From JAEUIE01 sp035430005 (lineage in GTDB: Bacteria; Planctomycetota; Planctomycetia; Gemmatales; HRBIN36), in contig DAOMFV010000146.1 of NCBI GenBank assembly GCA_035430005.1, forward strand, positions 1-12,322: 12,322 nt of DNA, in the 5' to 3' direction. The notes under the pieces were generated by a model. It was not told the origin of the DNA, did no database searches, and saw only the letters and a list, made by a program, of their open reading frames with translations. The translations under genes and the position numbers were made by a program. Every line of letters starts with the position of its first letter. Positions within the stretch are counted from its first letter, which is position 1. This document shows, piece by piece, positions 1 to 6,247 of this stretch.

Positions 1-166
1 GGATGGAGGAGCCATCAAAGCCGAGGCCTTCCTCGAAGATGCTTTCTTCCATTTCTTCACTGGGGATAGTGAAGTGTTGCCAGATGCCGGGAAAATCCAT
101 GAAGCGGAGATCGACGGCACGAATCTCCTTCTCTTTAATCAGCGCCAGCACTTCCTTGGGTTTCAT
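1..166 (-). CDS. glnA: Glutamine synthetase, type I, N-terminal 55 codons (cut by window edge)
   Basis: Only the first 55 codons lie in the window; the rest runs off the left edge. Glutamine synthetase condenses ammonia and glutamate with ATP hydrolysis in the cytoplasm, the central step of nitrogen assimilation. The translated N-terminus starts MKPKEVLALIKEKEIRAVDL. It continues with an FMDFPGIWQHFTIP segment and ends in EGLGFDGSSI, which are the conserved beta-grasp signatures of bacterial GlnA; the FDGSSI loop is nearly invariant in the family. The ATG at 164-166 is preceded on the minus strand by AGGAG about ten bases upstream, so the start is well supported. The leader upstream carries an inverted repeat, described separately. 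Subtype (adenylylated or not) cannot be judged because the adenylylation site lies outside the window. Confidence 0.93.
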   Translation of the reverse strand, partial: MKPKEVLALIKEKEIRAVDLRFMDFPGIWQHFTIPSEEMEESIFEEGLGFDGSSI

Positions 167-243
167 GTGGGACAGCTCCTGAAAACGAGTAGTACGACCT
201 GGAGGAACAGGGAAAACGAAAACGGTAGTTAGTCCGAAAACCG

Positions 244-279
244 CTGCTGCCAGGAAGGGAGAGGAGATAGAGGCAGCAG
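244..279 (-). promoter_or_regulatory. Inverted repeat in the glnA upstream region
   Basis: CTGCTGCC at 244-251 is exactly complementary to GGCAGCAG at 272-279, giving an 8-bp stem with a 20-base loop that is all purine except for one T. It lies 78-113 bases upstream of the glnA start codon, so it may fall in the 5' leader or the promoter region. It could be a leader hairpin or an operator; the sequence alone does not decide. I found no convincing sigma-54 (GG-N10-GC) or sigma-70 promoter to anchor it. Confidence 0.3.
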
Positions 280-355
280 GGTACAATCTCTGATGGGGGA
301 AGTGTAAAAGGTCGATGCCGGGACGGCAATGTTTTTGTGAAGGAATTAGGAAGAG

Positions 356-397
356 GGTTCAGGGGACAGAAGTCAGCGGTCAGAAAACAGGAATCAG
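356..397. repeat. Tandem heptamer array, six units of NNNNCAG
   Basis: Six consecutive 7-base units end in CAG with no spacing error: GGTTCAG, GGGACAG, AAGTCAG, CGGTCAG, AAAACAG and GAATCAG. The first four positions vary and the CAG is fixed. The array is non-coding. Heptanucleotide tandem repeats are known from cyanobacteria (STRR type); whether this belongs to an equivalent planctomycete family needs a genome-wide count. Confidence 0.6.
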
Positions 398-443
398 AGG
401 GGGGAAGTCATCTTCCGCAGCAGTCCGCACGCGGGATAACTTC

Positions 444-470
444 TCCCCTCTCCCTCCCGGGGAGAGGGGA
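444..470. repeat. GC-rich hairpin, CCCCTCTCC family
   Basis: TCCCCTCTCCC at 444-454 pairs perfectly with GGGAGAGGGGA at 460-470, an 11-bp stem with a 5-base loop. The arms resemble the hairpin at 10814-10836, which suggests a dispersed intergenic repeat and not a gene-specific terminator. No T-run follows on either strand. It sits in the gap upstream of glnA. Confidence 0.6.
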
Positions 471-518
471 ACCAGACACCTGGAGGGGGCCAGCGATTGG
501 ACCTGTTGCAGGTTTCTG

Positions 519-535
519 GCATCCCTTCGGGATGC
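519..535. repeat. Short hairpin with a CCCTTCGGG core
   Basis: GCATCCC at 519-525 pairs with GGGATGC at 529-535 around TTC. A TTTTTCTTC stretch follows at 543-551, starting eight bases after the stem. Terminator activity on the plus strand is possible, but no plus-strand gene lies upstream in the window. The hairpin 556-584 follows closely and the two probably form one composite repeat. Confidence 0.45.
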
Positions 536-555
536 ACATCTACTTTTTCTTCAAA

Positions 556-584
556 CCGGTGGTGTCGCTTCGCTCAGCCACCGG
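556..584. repeat. Hairpin with CCGGTGG / CCACCGG arms
   Basis: CCGGTGG at 556-562 pairs with CCACCGG at 578-584. The 15-base interior contains GTCGCTTCGCTC, itself partly self-complementary. This lies 36 bp beyond the stop codon of the minus-strand alkylation repair gene and could act as its transcription end. The arm and loop sequence resembles intergenic repeats I recall from planctomycete genomes; that recollection was not checked. Confidence 0.5.
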
Positions 585-620
585 CTAATGTCTTGAACCC
601 CTTCGGAGTAAATACCAGAC

Positions 621-1343
621 TTAGCACTTCGCCGATTTGCGTTTCTTGGTGAGGGAACCTCGTTTGATGGCTTTCTGGATGTAGTCGGGGGCGAAGGGGA
701 CTTTGCAGGCGGTATTGCCCATGTCAACGGTGACGGGGCCGATCTTTCTGCCGGTCTGCTGGGTGAATTCGGACAATTCCTTGACGTAGCTGCCAACGGC
801 AATGACGAAGCTGTTCATGTTCGACCGCACCCGGTTGGGCTGGGTATGGATCGTTTTCTCTACTCGCTGCAGGAGTTTCTTGAGTTCAGCAACATCGAGA
901 TCGGCGTCGTCTTTGATGGAGACTAAACTGGCGAGGGTGGCCCAGCCGGCGGATGCGATGGGTTCCTTTTTTGAATCGATCCATTCGTGGGCCAACTCCC
1001 AGCCGTGGTTGCTTTCGGCGGCGACCCAGGCGACGGTGTAGCCGCACACCATGGGGCAGTTGGCAGTGTTGGCCCAGTGACGCAGGTCCTTTTTGGTCAT
1101 CTGCATGTCGTCGGCAATGAGGCCGGCCAGGTACATGGCGTCGTAGATGCCGGTGTCGTAGAGATCGAGAGCGAGCTGGTAGTCCTTCTTGATCTGTTTC
1201 TGGTACTTCTTGAGGTATTCGATCTTCACGCCGAAGAAGGGTTCCTTGATGCCGTGGTTGCGCAGCGTGTTCTTGTAGGTCTCGGAGCCGAGCGTTTTGA
1301 GTTCTTTGACGATGTCGTTGGCGGTCATGGGGTATTTTTCCAT
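621..1343 (-). CDS. DNA alkylation repair protein, AlkD-like HEAT-repeat family
   Basis: A 240-residue protein of the AlkC/AlkD-type DNA alkylation repair family, whose characterised members remove alkylated purines by base excision using a HEAT-like helical solenoid. Visible signatures include the N-terminal block ending EPFFGVKIEYLKKY (about residues 34-47), the middle AGWATLASLVSIKDD (132-146), the QPNRVRSNMNSFVIAVGSYV segment (168-187), the DMGNTACKVPFAP block (207-219) and a basic KKRKSAKC tail. These match the short single-domain branch of the family. I could not place an unambiguous counterpart of the catalytic Asp of Bacillus AlkD, so glycosylase activity is inferred from family only. 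The frame is open further upstream to 1403, but that 20-residue extension is encoded by a repeat-like intergenic stretch. ATG at 1341-1343 or 1326-1328 is more likely. Neither has a Shine-Dalgarno site. It lies 60 bp downstream of the aminotransferase on the same strand. Confidence 0.88.
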   Translation of the reverse strand: MEKYPMTANDIVKELKTLGSETYKNTLRNHGIKEPFFGVKIEYLKKYQKQIKKDYQLALDLYDTGIYDAMYLAGLIADDMQMTKKDLRHWANTANCPMVCGYTVAWVAAESNHGWELAHEWIDSKKEPIASAGWATLASLVSIKDDADLDVAELKKLLQRVEKTIHTQPNRVRSNMNSFVIAVGSYVKELSEFTQQTGRKIGPVTVDMGNTACKVPFAPDYIQKAIKRGSLTKKRKSAKC

Positions 1344-1370
1344 AGGAGGGGGTGTTGGGTTACGCAACGT

Positions 1371-1396
1371 CTCCGTTCCCACACGCGGAGAGCGTG
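1371..1396. repeat. Small hairpin between aminotransferase and repair gene
   Basis: CACGC at 1382-1386 pairs with GCGTG at 1392-1396, and CTCCG at 1371-1375 can instead pair with CGGAG at 1386-1390, so two alternative folds compete. The stretch fills most of the 60-bp gap between the two minus-strand genes. It could be an attenuating or processing hairpin, or a remnant of a dispersed repeat. Confidence 0.3.
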
Positions 1397-1403
1397 AGGG
1401 CAA

Positions 1404-2558
1404 CTATGAACGGAGCTTCAACAATCGTTCGCCGGCCTGATGCAGCGTCTCATCCTTCTTGGCGAACATGAAACGGACCTTGGTCTGGCCCAGTTCCTTG
1501 GGGTTGTAGAAGCTACTGCCCGGCACCGCGGCGACGCCGACGGTTTCGATCATCTTGCGGACGAACTCAACATCGTTGGTGCCGCCCAATTTCGTGACAT
1601 CGGTCATCACATAGTAGGCCCCTTCGGGACTGCTGAACTCGAAGCCTGCCTTTTCCAGGTAAGGCAGGAACAACTCCCGTCGGCGATGATAATCGTTACG
1701 GAGCTTGGCGTAGTAGGAATCAGCAAACTTCATGGCTGTAGCGCCGGCCACTTGCAGCGGATGGGGTGCTCCGACGGTGAGGAAGTCGTGTGCTTTGCGG
1801 ATGCCGCTGGTGACCGCTGAGGGGGAGACGCAGTAGCCAAGCCGCCAGCCGGTGACGCTGAAGGTCTTCGACAGTCCGCTGATGGTGACAGTGCGGTCAG
1901 CCATGCCGGGCAGGCTGGCGATGCTGATGTGGGGCCGATCGGTGAACTGGATGTACTCGTAGATTTCATCGGAGAGGGCGAAGGCATTGTGCTTGATGCA
2001 GAGGTCAGCGATCAGTTGCAGTTCATCCCGGCTGAAGACTTTGCCAGTGGGATTGTTGGGCGTGTTGATGATGATCGCCTTCGTCTTGTTCGTGAAGGCA
2101 GCCTTCAGTTCATCAGGGTCGAACGACCAGTGGGGCGGTCGCAGCGTCACCCACTTGGGCTTGGCACCGGTCAGCAGTGCATCAGGTCCATAGTTCTCGT
2201 AGAAGGGTTGGAAGATGACGACCTCATCACCCGGATCAATGAGGGCCATCATGGTAGCCATCATGCACTCGGTCGCCCCGCAGCAGACGGTGATGTGGCT
2301 GTCCGCGTCAACCCAGTCGAGATGATTGAAGCGGCGCATCTTTTCAGCGATGCCCTGCCGGAGCGGTGCGATGCCCCAGGTGACGGCATACTGGTTGTAG
2401 CCATCTTGAATGGCCTGGCAGGCAGCATCCTTGAGTTCCTTGGGTGGATCGAAATCGGGCATGCCCTGACCGAGATTGATGGCATTGTGTCGCTGGGCCA
2501 GGCGAGTCGTTTCCCGGATAACCGATTCGGTGAAATAACTGACACGTTGAGCGAGCAT
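1404..2558 (-). CDS. PLP-dependent aminotransferase, class I/II fold (kynurenine/methionine transaminase-like)
   Basis: A 384-residue fold-type I pyridoxal-phosphate aminotransferase, cytosolic, full length for the class. The Schiff-base lysine is K231 in SGLSKTFSVTGWRLGY. The PNNPTG motif at 167-172 supplies the cofactor-binding Asn, the SDEIYEY block (196-202) carries Asp and Tyr for the pyridine ring, and R362 in KVRFMFAKKDE is the expected substrate-carboxylate arginine. The N-terminal NLGQGMPDFDPPKEL and YNQYAVTWGIAPLRQGIA segments resemble the kynurenine, glutamine-K and methionine transaminase branch more than aspartate aminotransferase. Substrate is therefore only a suggestion: a broad aromatic or sulphur amino-acid transaminase. 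ATG at 2556-2558 is used; an AAGG lies about ten bases upstream. It heads a probable two-gene unit with the alkylation repair gene. The two share no obvious pathway. Confidence 0.92.
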   Translation of the reverse strand: MLAQRVSYFTESVIRETTRLAQRHNAINLGQGMPDFDPPKELKDAACQAIQDGYNQYAVTWGIAPLRQGIAEKMRRFNHLDWVDADSHITVCCGATECMMATMMALIDPGDEVVIFQPFYENYGPDALLTGAKPKWVTLRPPHWSFDPDELKAAFTNKTKAIIINTPNNPTGKVFSRDELQLIADLCIKHNAFALSDEIYEYIQFTDRPHISIASLPGMADRTVTISGLSKTFSVTGWRLGYCVSPSAVTSGIRKAHDFLTVGAPHPLQVAGATAMKFADSYYAKLRNDYHRRRELFLPYLEKAGFEFSSPEGAYYVMTDVTKLGGTNDVEFVRKMIETVGVAAVPGSSFYNPKELGQTKVRFMFAKKDETLHQAGERLLKLRS

Positions 2559-2630
2559 GCCATTAGCCTTTGCGCTGTTGACTTAGGGAGAAGGGATTTT
2601 AGGAGAAAGGGGCCGTGCTGGACGGATGAA

Positions 2631-2659
2631 TTGGCATCCCTCTGCTTGTTGGATAAGAT
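2631..2659 (+). promoter_or_regulatory. Candidate sigma-70 promoter for the TIGR03067-like gene
   Basis: TTGGCA at 2631-2636 and TAAGAT at 2654-2659 are separated by exactly 17 bases. Each hexamer differs from consensus at two positions. Transcription would begin near 2667, giving a leader of about 40 bases before the ATG at 2709, with GAGG placed before the start. The gap is shared with the divergent aminotransferase gene. Confidence 0.45.
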
Positions 2660-2708
2660 AGTGTCACGTTTTGTTCATGCTCCCCACTCTCTCACCCCGA
2701 GGTGCATC

Positions 2709-3125
2709 ATGCTACGTCTCTCGATCGCAGCTTTATCCTGTCTGCTGCTAGTGGCCCATGTCTGGGCGGACGACAAAGAGGAAGCGGCCAAGAAGGAACA
2801 AGAGAAGTTCCAGGGTGAATGGAAGTTGGCAGGACAGGACGAGGTTTCATTGAAAATTACCGGAGCTGAATACCTGTTTACGCTGGGAGACATGAAAGAG
2901 AAAGGCAAGATGAAATTCAACCCGGCGGCCAAGCCCAATGAAGTGGACGTCGAGATCACCGAAGGCACCGATATGGGCAGGAAGCAGGTCGGCATCTATG
3001 AATGGAAGGGTGACAAGGTCAAGTTCTGCTTCGCCAAAGCAGGCGAGGCCAAACGGCCTGACAAGTTCGAAGCCTCCGACGATGGCTCGCTCATCTTGTT
3101 TGAGTTTGAGAAGGTGAAAAAGTAG
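2709..3125 (+). CDS. Secreted TIGR03067-domain-like protein
   Basis: A 138-residue small exported protein. Residues 1-20 form a signal peptide (MLRLSIAALSCLLLVAHVWA) with likely cleavage after VWA, before DD. The mature part begins with a charged stretch and then FQGEWKLAGQDE (34-45). It continues with KFNPAAKPNEVDVEIT (69-84), GIYEWKGDKVKFCFA (95-109), a RPDKFEAS segment and a final LFEFEKVKK. This order (xxGxWK, xxP..xD, GIYxxxGDxxxxC, RPxxF) is the pattern of the TIGR03067 family, abundant in planctomycetes and of unknown function. The predicted fold is a small beta-barrel, by inference. GAGG seven bases before the ATG supports this start; the same frame is open far upstream across the antisense of the aminotransferase and that extension is discarded. 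A candidate promoter lies just upstream. Confidence 0.85.
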   Translation: MLRLSIAALSCLLLVAHVWADDKEEAAKKEQEKFQGEWKLAGQDEVSLKITGAEYLFTLGDMKEKGKMKFNPAAKPNEVDVEITEGTDMGRKQVGIYEWKGDKVKFCFAKAGEAKRPDKFEASDDGSLILFEFEKVKK

Positions 3126-3160
3126 GAAGTGTTCTGTCTTTGATGACGAAAAGTTTGGAA

Positions 3161-3186
3161 GGGGGCAGTTGATTACAACTGCCCCC
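3161..3186. terminator. Bidirectional hairpin terminator between convergent genes
   Basis: GGGGGCAGTTG at 3161-3171 and CAACTGCCCCC at 3176-3186 form a perfect 11-bp stem closed by ATTA. It lies 35 bp after the stop of the plus-strand secreted protein and 51 bp after the stop of the minus-strand propeller gene. The bases after the stem on the minus strand (TTCCAAACTTTT) contain some T residues; on the plus strand there is no T-run, so termination is probably better for the minus-strand gene. Confidence 0.65.
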
Positions 3187-3237
3187 TGGCATGGCTATCC
3201 TTATTTGGTCTCGGGGAGATGCAATCGTCAAATACGT

Positions 3238-4548
3238 TTACCCCAATACCGAGCCACGCTTCTTCCATCTCCACTTCACCCGCTGTAGCAACCCTACCGC
3301 CAGAAAGCCCAGGCCCCATGCCCATGGCCAGCGGGGGAAGGGGTCGGCATTCCACATCATCAGGCCATTCGTTCGATCCATGGTCGCCACCCGCCGGCCG
3401 TCGGGGTTGATCCTGATCTCCCAGTGCCACCAGTGATGGGGTGAGGTAAAGGAGTAGAGCAATTGTCCCGTCTGCTTATCGAAGAAGCTCAAACGAGTGG
3501 GGGTAGATGGCGGTCTCGACAAAGGATCGCTGAACTTCTTCTTCAACCAGGCGAGTGATTCACTCAGCCAGTCTGGCGACTCATCCAGATTGCCTTGAGA
3601 ATACTCAATCAAACGATCCCCCCGTTCGAAGTAGCGTTGCTGATTCTGATACTGTCCGTTTCGATCATCGAAGAATCCCTCCAACTGAGGTTCCTCACGA
3701 ATTTCACCCAGCTTGTCGGCAAGGAGGGGAAATGACCTGATGAACGTCTTGTAGGCTTTCGGCGGTTTCCAAGCTTGATGAGCTTCCATGAAGAGACGCC
3801 CCTCTTTCCAATCTCTTAATTCAACCCAGGTGTATCGTAGATCATCGGGGAGCACGAAGGTAAATCGAGTCTTGGCGGACGGCAGATCGAGCACCTCAAT
3901 CTCATGCCTTTTCGTGGTCTTGTAATCAAACCAGTGAATGGCAATAGCTGTGCTCTCTGGGGAGAAACGACCGAACCTAGCCCAACGACCTGTTCCCGTG
4001 CGGGCACTGAAGAGGGTCTTGCCGGTCATGGTTTCAATGACGTCATGGCCGCCACCTTCGCCGGGGTAATAACTCCAGAACCATCGGCCATCCGGCGAGA
4101 AGGTCATGCTGTTATCGTTGGAGTAAATGAACGGCCCCGCTACCACTCGATGGGAGTCTACTTCGAGAACCTGGTATCGTTTGGGACGGACAATAAGGCC
4201 GACATTCTCATCGTCCACCTTGCGGGGCGTCGGATCGACATACGCTTCTACGCTGATTAAGTGTTTTCCATCGGACAACAGTTCAATCCAATACGCATGC
4301 CAGTCCTTCTCGAACTCCATGGTCTTGCGTTGAATGAATCGGCCAGTCTCAACATCATACAGAACCACGTCGTAGGTTTGATCTCTGACCTCCAGAGCCA
4401 TCACACTCTTGCCGGCGTGGGTGAAGCCGACGATACGGTCGAGGTTGATGTGCTGTGTCCACATCGGCGAAACGGGCCACCACACCACCGTCCCGAAGAC
4501 GATGAGGAAGACGAGCAGCACCAGTGTCCACCAACGGTAGCGGGCCAT
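3238..4548 (-). CDS. Membrane-anchored WD40-like beta-propeller protein, function unknown
   Basis: A 436-residue protein. A hydrophobic helix at about residues 7-25 follows MARYRWW, and a second short one at about 408-422 precedes a basic tail, so both ends are probably in the membrane with the middle outside the cytoplasm. The middle has beta-propeller-type blade motifs: TFSPDGRWFWSY (149-160), GRFSPESTAIAIHW (193-206) and RINPDGRRVATMDRTNGLMMWN (379-400), with fainter repeats such as VVLYDVETGRF (61-71) and LSFFDKQTGQLLYSF (353-367). An Arg/Tyr-rich insertion occupies about 270-350. It is not one of the long Ser/Thr-kinase or cytochrome-fused propellers common in planctomycetes. No enzyme motif was found. 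The frame can be extended to a TTG at 4591-4593, but ATG at 4546-4548 places the helix directly at the N-terminus and is preferred. An AGGAGG lies 21 bases upstream, too far for this ATG. Confidence 0.7.
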   Translation of the reverse strand: MARYRWWTLVLLVFLIVFGTVVWWPVSPMWTQHINLDRIVGFTHAGKSVMALEVRDQTYDVVLYDVETGRFIQRKTMEFEKDWHAYWIELLSDGKHLISVEAYVDPTPRKVDDENVGLIVRPKRYQVLEVDSHRVVAGPFIYSNDNSMTFSPDGRWFWSYYPGEGGGHDVIETMTGKTLFSARTGTGRWARFGRFSPESTAIAIHWFDYKTTKRHEIEVLDLPSAKTRFTFVLPDDLRYTWVELRDWKEGRLFMEAHQAWKPPKAYKTFIRSFPLLADKLGEIREEPQLEGFFDDRNGQYQNQQRYFERGDRLIEYSQGNLDESPDWLSESLAWLKKKFSDPLSRPPSTPTRLSFFDKQTGQLLYSFTSPHHWWHWEIRINPDGRRVATMDRTNGLMMWNADPFPRWPWAWGLGFLAVGLLQRVKWRWKKRGSVLG

Positions 4549-4864
4549 GGTTCCATTGAACCATTGTTGCCTCCTATATTCCAGTGCATTCAATCCTTCA
4601 CTCGTCTGGTTCCTCCCCTTTCCAAGGGGAGGTTAGGTGGGGTAGGCAATAGCGACGACTTCTCTCGAAATCAACCCCCTCTAACTCCCCCTTGGTAAAG
4701 GGGGAGAACCAAACCCATCCCCCGCCACTATCTTCTCGCATGTTGCCCCATTCGACTGTATATTGACCCCAGACTCGCGACAGGATAGTCGAGGAGTACA
4801 TTCACGGAACGGTCTTTCGACGGCCCAAAGGATATAGGCGCCCGATGCGAAGGCGGAGAGCATC
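4549..4864. other. Divergent 316-bp gap with repeat element and promoters
   Basis: This region separates the minus-strand propeller gene from the plus-strand phosphate transporter. It contains the nested palindrome at 4607-4711. Right of that, TTGACC at 4763-4768 with GATAGT at 4784-4789 (15-base spacing) is a weak promoter candidate for the transporter. I looked for Pho-box-like direct CTGTCAT repeats upstream of the transporter and saw none. No credible gene is present. Confidence 0.5.
4607..4711. repeat. 105-bp nested palindromic repeat (BIME/MITE-like), copy 1
   Basis: The termini are inverted: TGGTTCCTCCCCTTT at the left and the complement of TGGTTCTCCCCCTTT at the right, matching at 13 of 15 positions. 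Each terminus is also its own hairpin: CCTCCCCTT (4612-4620) with AAGGGGAGG (4624-4632), and CTCCCCCTT (4685-4693) with AAGGGGGAG (4698-4706). The inner flanks, TTAGGTGGGGT and ACCCCCTCTAA, are inverted relative to each other. It has no coding capacity. A partner copy lies at 9079-9155. Confidence 0.75.
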
Positions 4865-6241
4865 ATGATCTTTTGGGACGCGGTTGGGAACCTCGCCACG
4901 CCGCAGATGATCTTTTTCTTCGTCGCCCTCGCTGTCGCTTTTGGCTTCGAGTTCATCAATGGCTTCCACGATACTGCCAATGCCGTTACCACGGTCATCT
5001 ACACCCGAACTCTCAAGCCCACCGCCTCGGTAGTCTACTCAGGCTTCATGAACTTCCTCGGCGTGCTGCTGGGGGGCACCGCTGTTGCCTTCAGCATCGT
5101 GAATCTCCTGCCTGTCGATCTGCTTGTCGATGCCAATTCGGCTTCCGCTCTGGGAATGGTGCTCTCCATCCTTCTGGCAGGTGTCACCTGGAACCTCGGT
5201 ACCTGGTACTTCGGGCTGCCTGTATCCAGTTCCCACACCCTCATCGGCTCTATCCTGGGTGTCGGGCTGGCCAATAGTCTCCTCCAGGGCCAGGGCATCA
5301 CCGGCATCAACTGGAGCAAAGCCGGCGAAGTGGGGCTGGCCCTGCTGCTGTCTCCGGTCGTCGGCTTCGCTCTCTCGGCTCTCTTGCTTCTGTTTATGAA
5401 GATGATTTTCCCCGACAAACGGCTCTATGTTCCCCCTGTCGGCGAAGAGAAGCCTCCCGGTTGGATTCGGACTGTCCTCATCGCTACCTGCGGTGCGGTC
5501 AGCTTCGCTCATGGCTCCAACGATGGCCAAAAGGGAATGGGACTATTACTGCTCGTCCTCATAGGTTTCCTACCCGTACACCATGCCCTCAATACCCGCA
5601 ACCCTGAAGAAGCTCAACTCGTTCACGATGCCAGCTTGCAACTCAAGAAAGTGCTCGCTGACAAGGAGCAGACCCATAGCAAGCTCTTCCACGATCTGAA
5701 TTACCTCGATACACGGTTGCAGGGAGTTCATTCTCTCGACGAGGTGAAGAATGACGACCGCTGGGAAGTCCGCCAGGCGATCTTCCGCACCGTTCAGTAT
5801 CTCAACAAGAACCCCGACCTGAAATCGCTCGAACCCCAGTGGCGAAAGCACCGTCAGCAACTGACCAGTGCCATTGAGTATGTTCCCCTGTGGGTCGTCA
5901 TCGGCACCGCCCTTGCCCTCGGCATCGGAACTACAGTTGGCTACAAACGGATCGTTGTTACCGTGGCGGAGAAGATCGGTAAATCGCACCTCACCTACGC
6001 CCAGGGCGCTGCTGCTGAGCTCGTCGCTGCCATCACTATCCTGTTGGCTACGCTCACCAAGGCCCCCGTCAGCACCACTCAGGTGCTCTCCAGCGGCATT
6101 GCCGGCACCATGGTGGCCAACGGCTCCGGCATCCAGCGTGGCACCACCAGCCGGATTCTGCTCGCCTGGTGCATGACGCTGCCCGCCACCATGCTCATCG
6201 GCGGCCTGTTCTTTTTCATCGGCCGTCTGTTCGTGAGATAA
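4865..6241 (+). CDS. pitA: Low-affinity inorganic phosphate transporter, PitA type
   Basis: A 458-residue inner-membrane Pit-family symporter that imports metal-phosphate complexes with protons. The two inverted family repeats are clear: EFINGFHDTANAV (29-41) and AHGSNDGQKG (215-224), each followed by a Ser-rich turn, PVSSSHTLIG (119-128) and PVSTTQVLSS (401-410). Stretches such as FNFLGVLLGG-like (63-71), WNLGTWYFGLP (109-119) and IEYVPLWVVIGTALALGIGT (337-356) agree closely with the E. coli PitA sequence as I remember it. So does the long charged cytoplasmic loop (about 240-336). In the second turn the usual His is Gln406. About ten transmembrane helices are expected. ATG at 4865 has GGAG six bases before the ATG. 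The YbaK gene follows after 6 bp, so the two are probably co-transcribed. A PhoR-like kinase gene converges from the right. Confidence 0.94.
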   Translation: MIFWDAVGNLATPQMIFFFVALAVAFGFEFINGFHDTANAVTTVIYTRTLKPTASVVYSGFMNFLGVLLGGTAVAFSIVNLLPVDLLVDANSASALGMVLSILLAGVTWNLGTWYFGLPVSSSHTLIGSILGVGLANSLLQGQGITGINWSKAGEVGLALLLSPVVGFALSALLLLFMKMIFPDKRLYVPPVGEEKPPGWIRTVLIATCGAVSFAHGSNDGQKGMGLLLLVLIGFLPVHHALNTRNPEEAQLVHDASLQLKKVLADKEQTHSKLFHDLNYLDTRLQGVHSLDEVKNDDRWEVRQAIFRTVQYLNKNPDLKSLEPQWRKHRQQLTSAIEYVPLWVVIGTALALGIGTTVGYKRIVVTVAEKIGKSHLTYAQGAAAELVAAITILLATLTKAPVSTTQVLSSGIAGTMVANGSGIQRGTTSRILLAWCMTLPATMLIGGLFFFIGRLFVR

Positions 6242-6247
6242 CCCCTC

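Larger units (their letters stand above)
167..620. other. 454-bp non-coding gap rich in short repeats
   Basis: This gap lies between the glnA start and the 3' end of the alkylation repair gene, both on the minus strand. No open frame in it looks like a real protein; the candidates are low-complexity, basic or Ser/Pro-rich and overlap each other. It holds the glnA leader with an inverted repeat (244-279), a tandem heptamer array (356-397), a GC-rich hairpin (444-470) and two further hairpins (519-535 and 556-584). No tRNA-like cloverleaf was seen. Confidence 0.7.

Noticed and set aside
356..397. CRISPR-like array
   Set aside because: Units are 7 bases with no spacers of 25-40 bases, and there are no cas genes in the window.
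1344..1403. 20-residue N-terminal extension of the alkylation repair protein
   Set aside because: The extension is Pro/Arg-rich and encoded by hairpin-forming intergenic sequence, while family proteins begin near the MTAND segment.
1929..2708. N-terminal extension of the secreted protein frame to 398 residues
   Set aside because: The added part is antisense to the aminotransferase, while a signal peptide, a GAGG ribosome site and a promoter candidate all point to ATG 2709.
4763..4789. Pho-regulated promoter for the phosphate transporter
   Set aside because: Only a weak TTGACC/GATAGT pair with short 15-base spacing was seen and no Pho-box direct repeats, so no regulatory claim is made.
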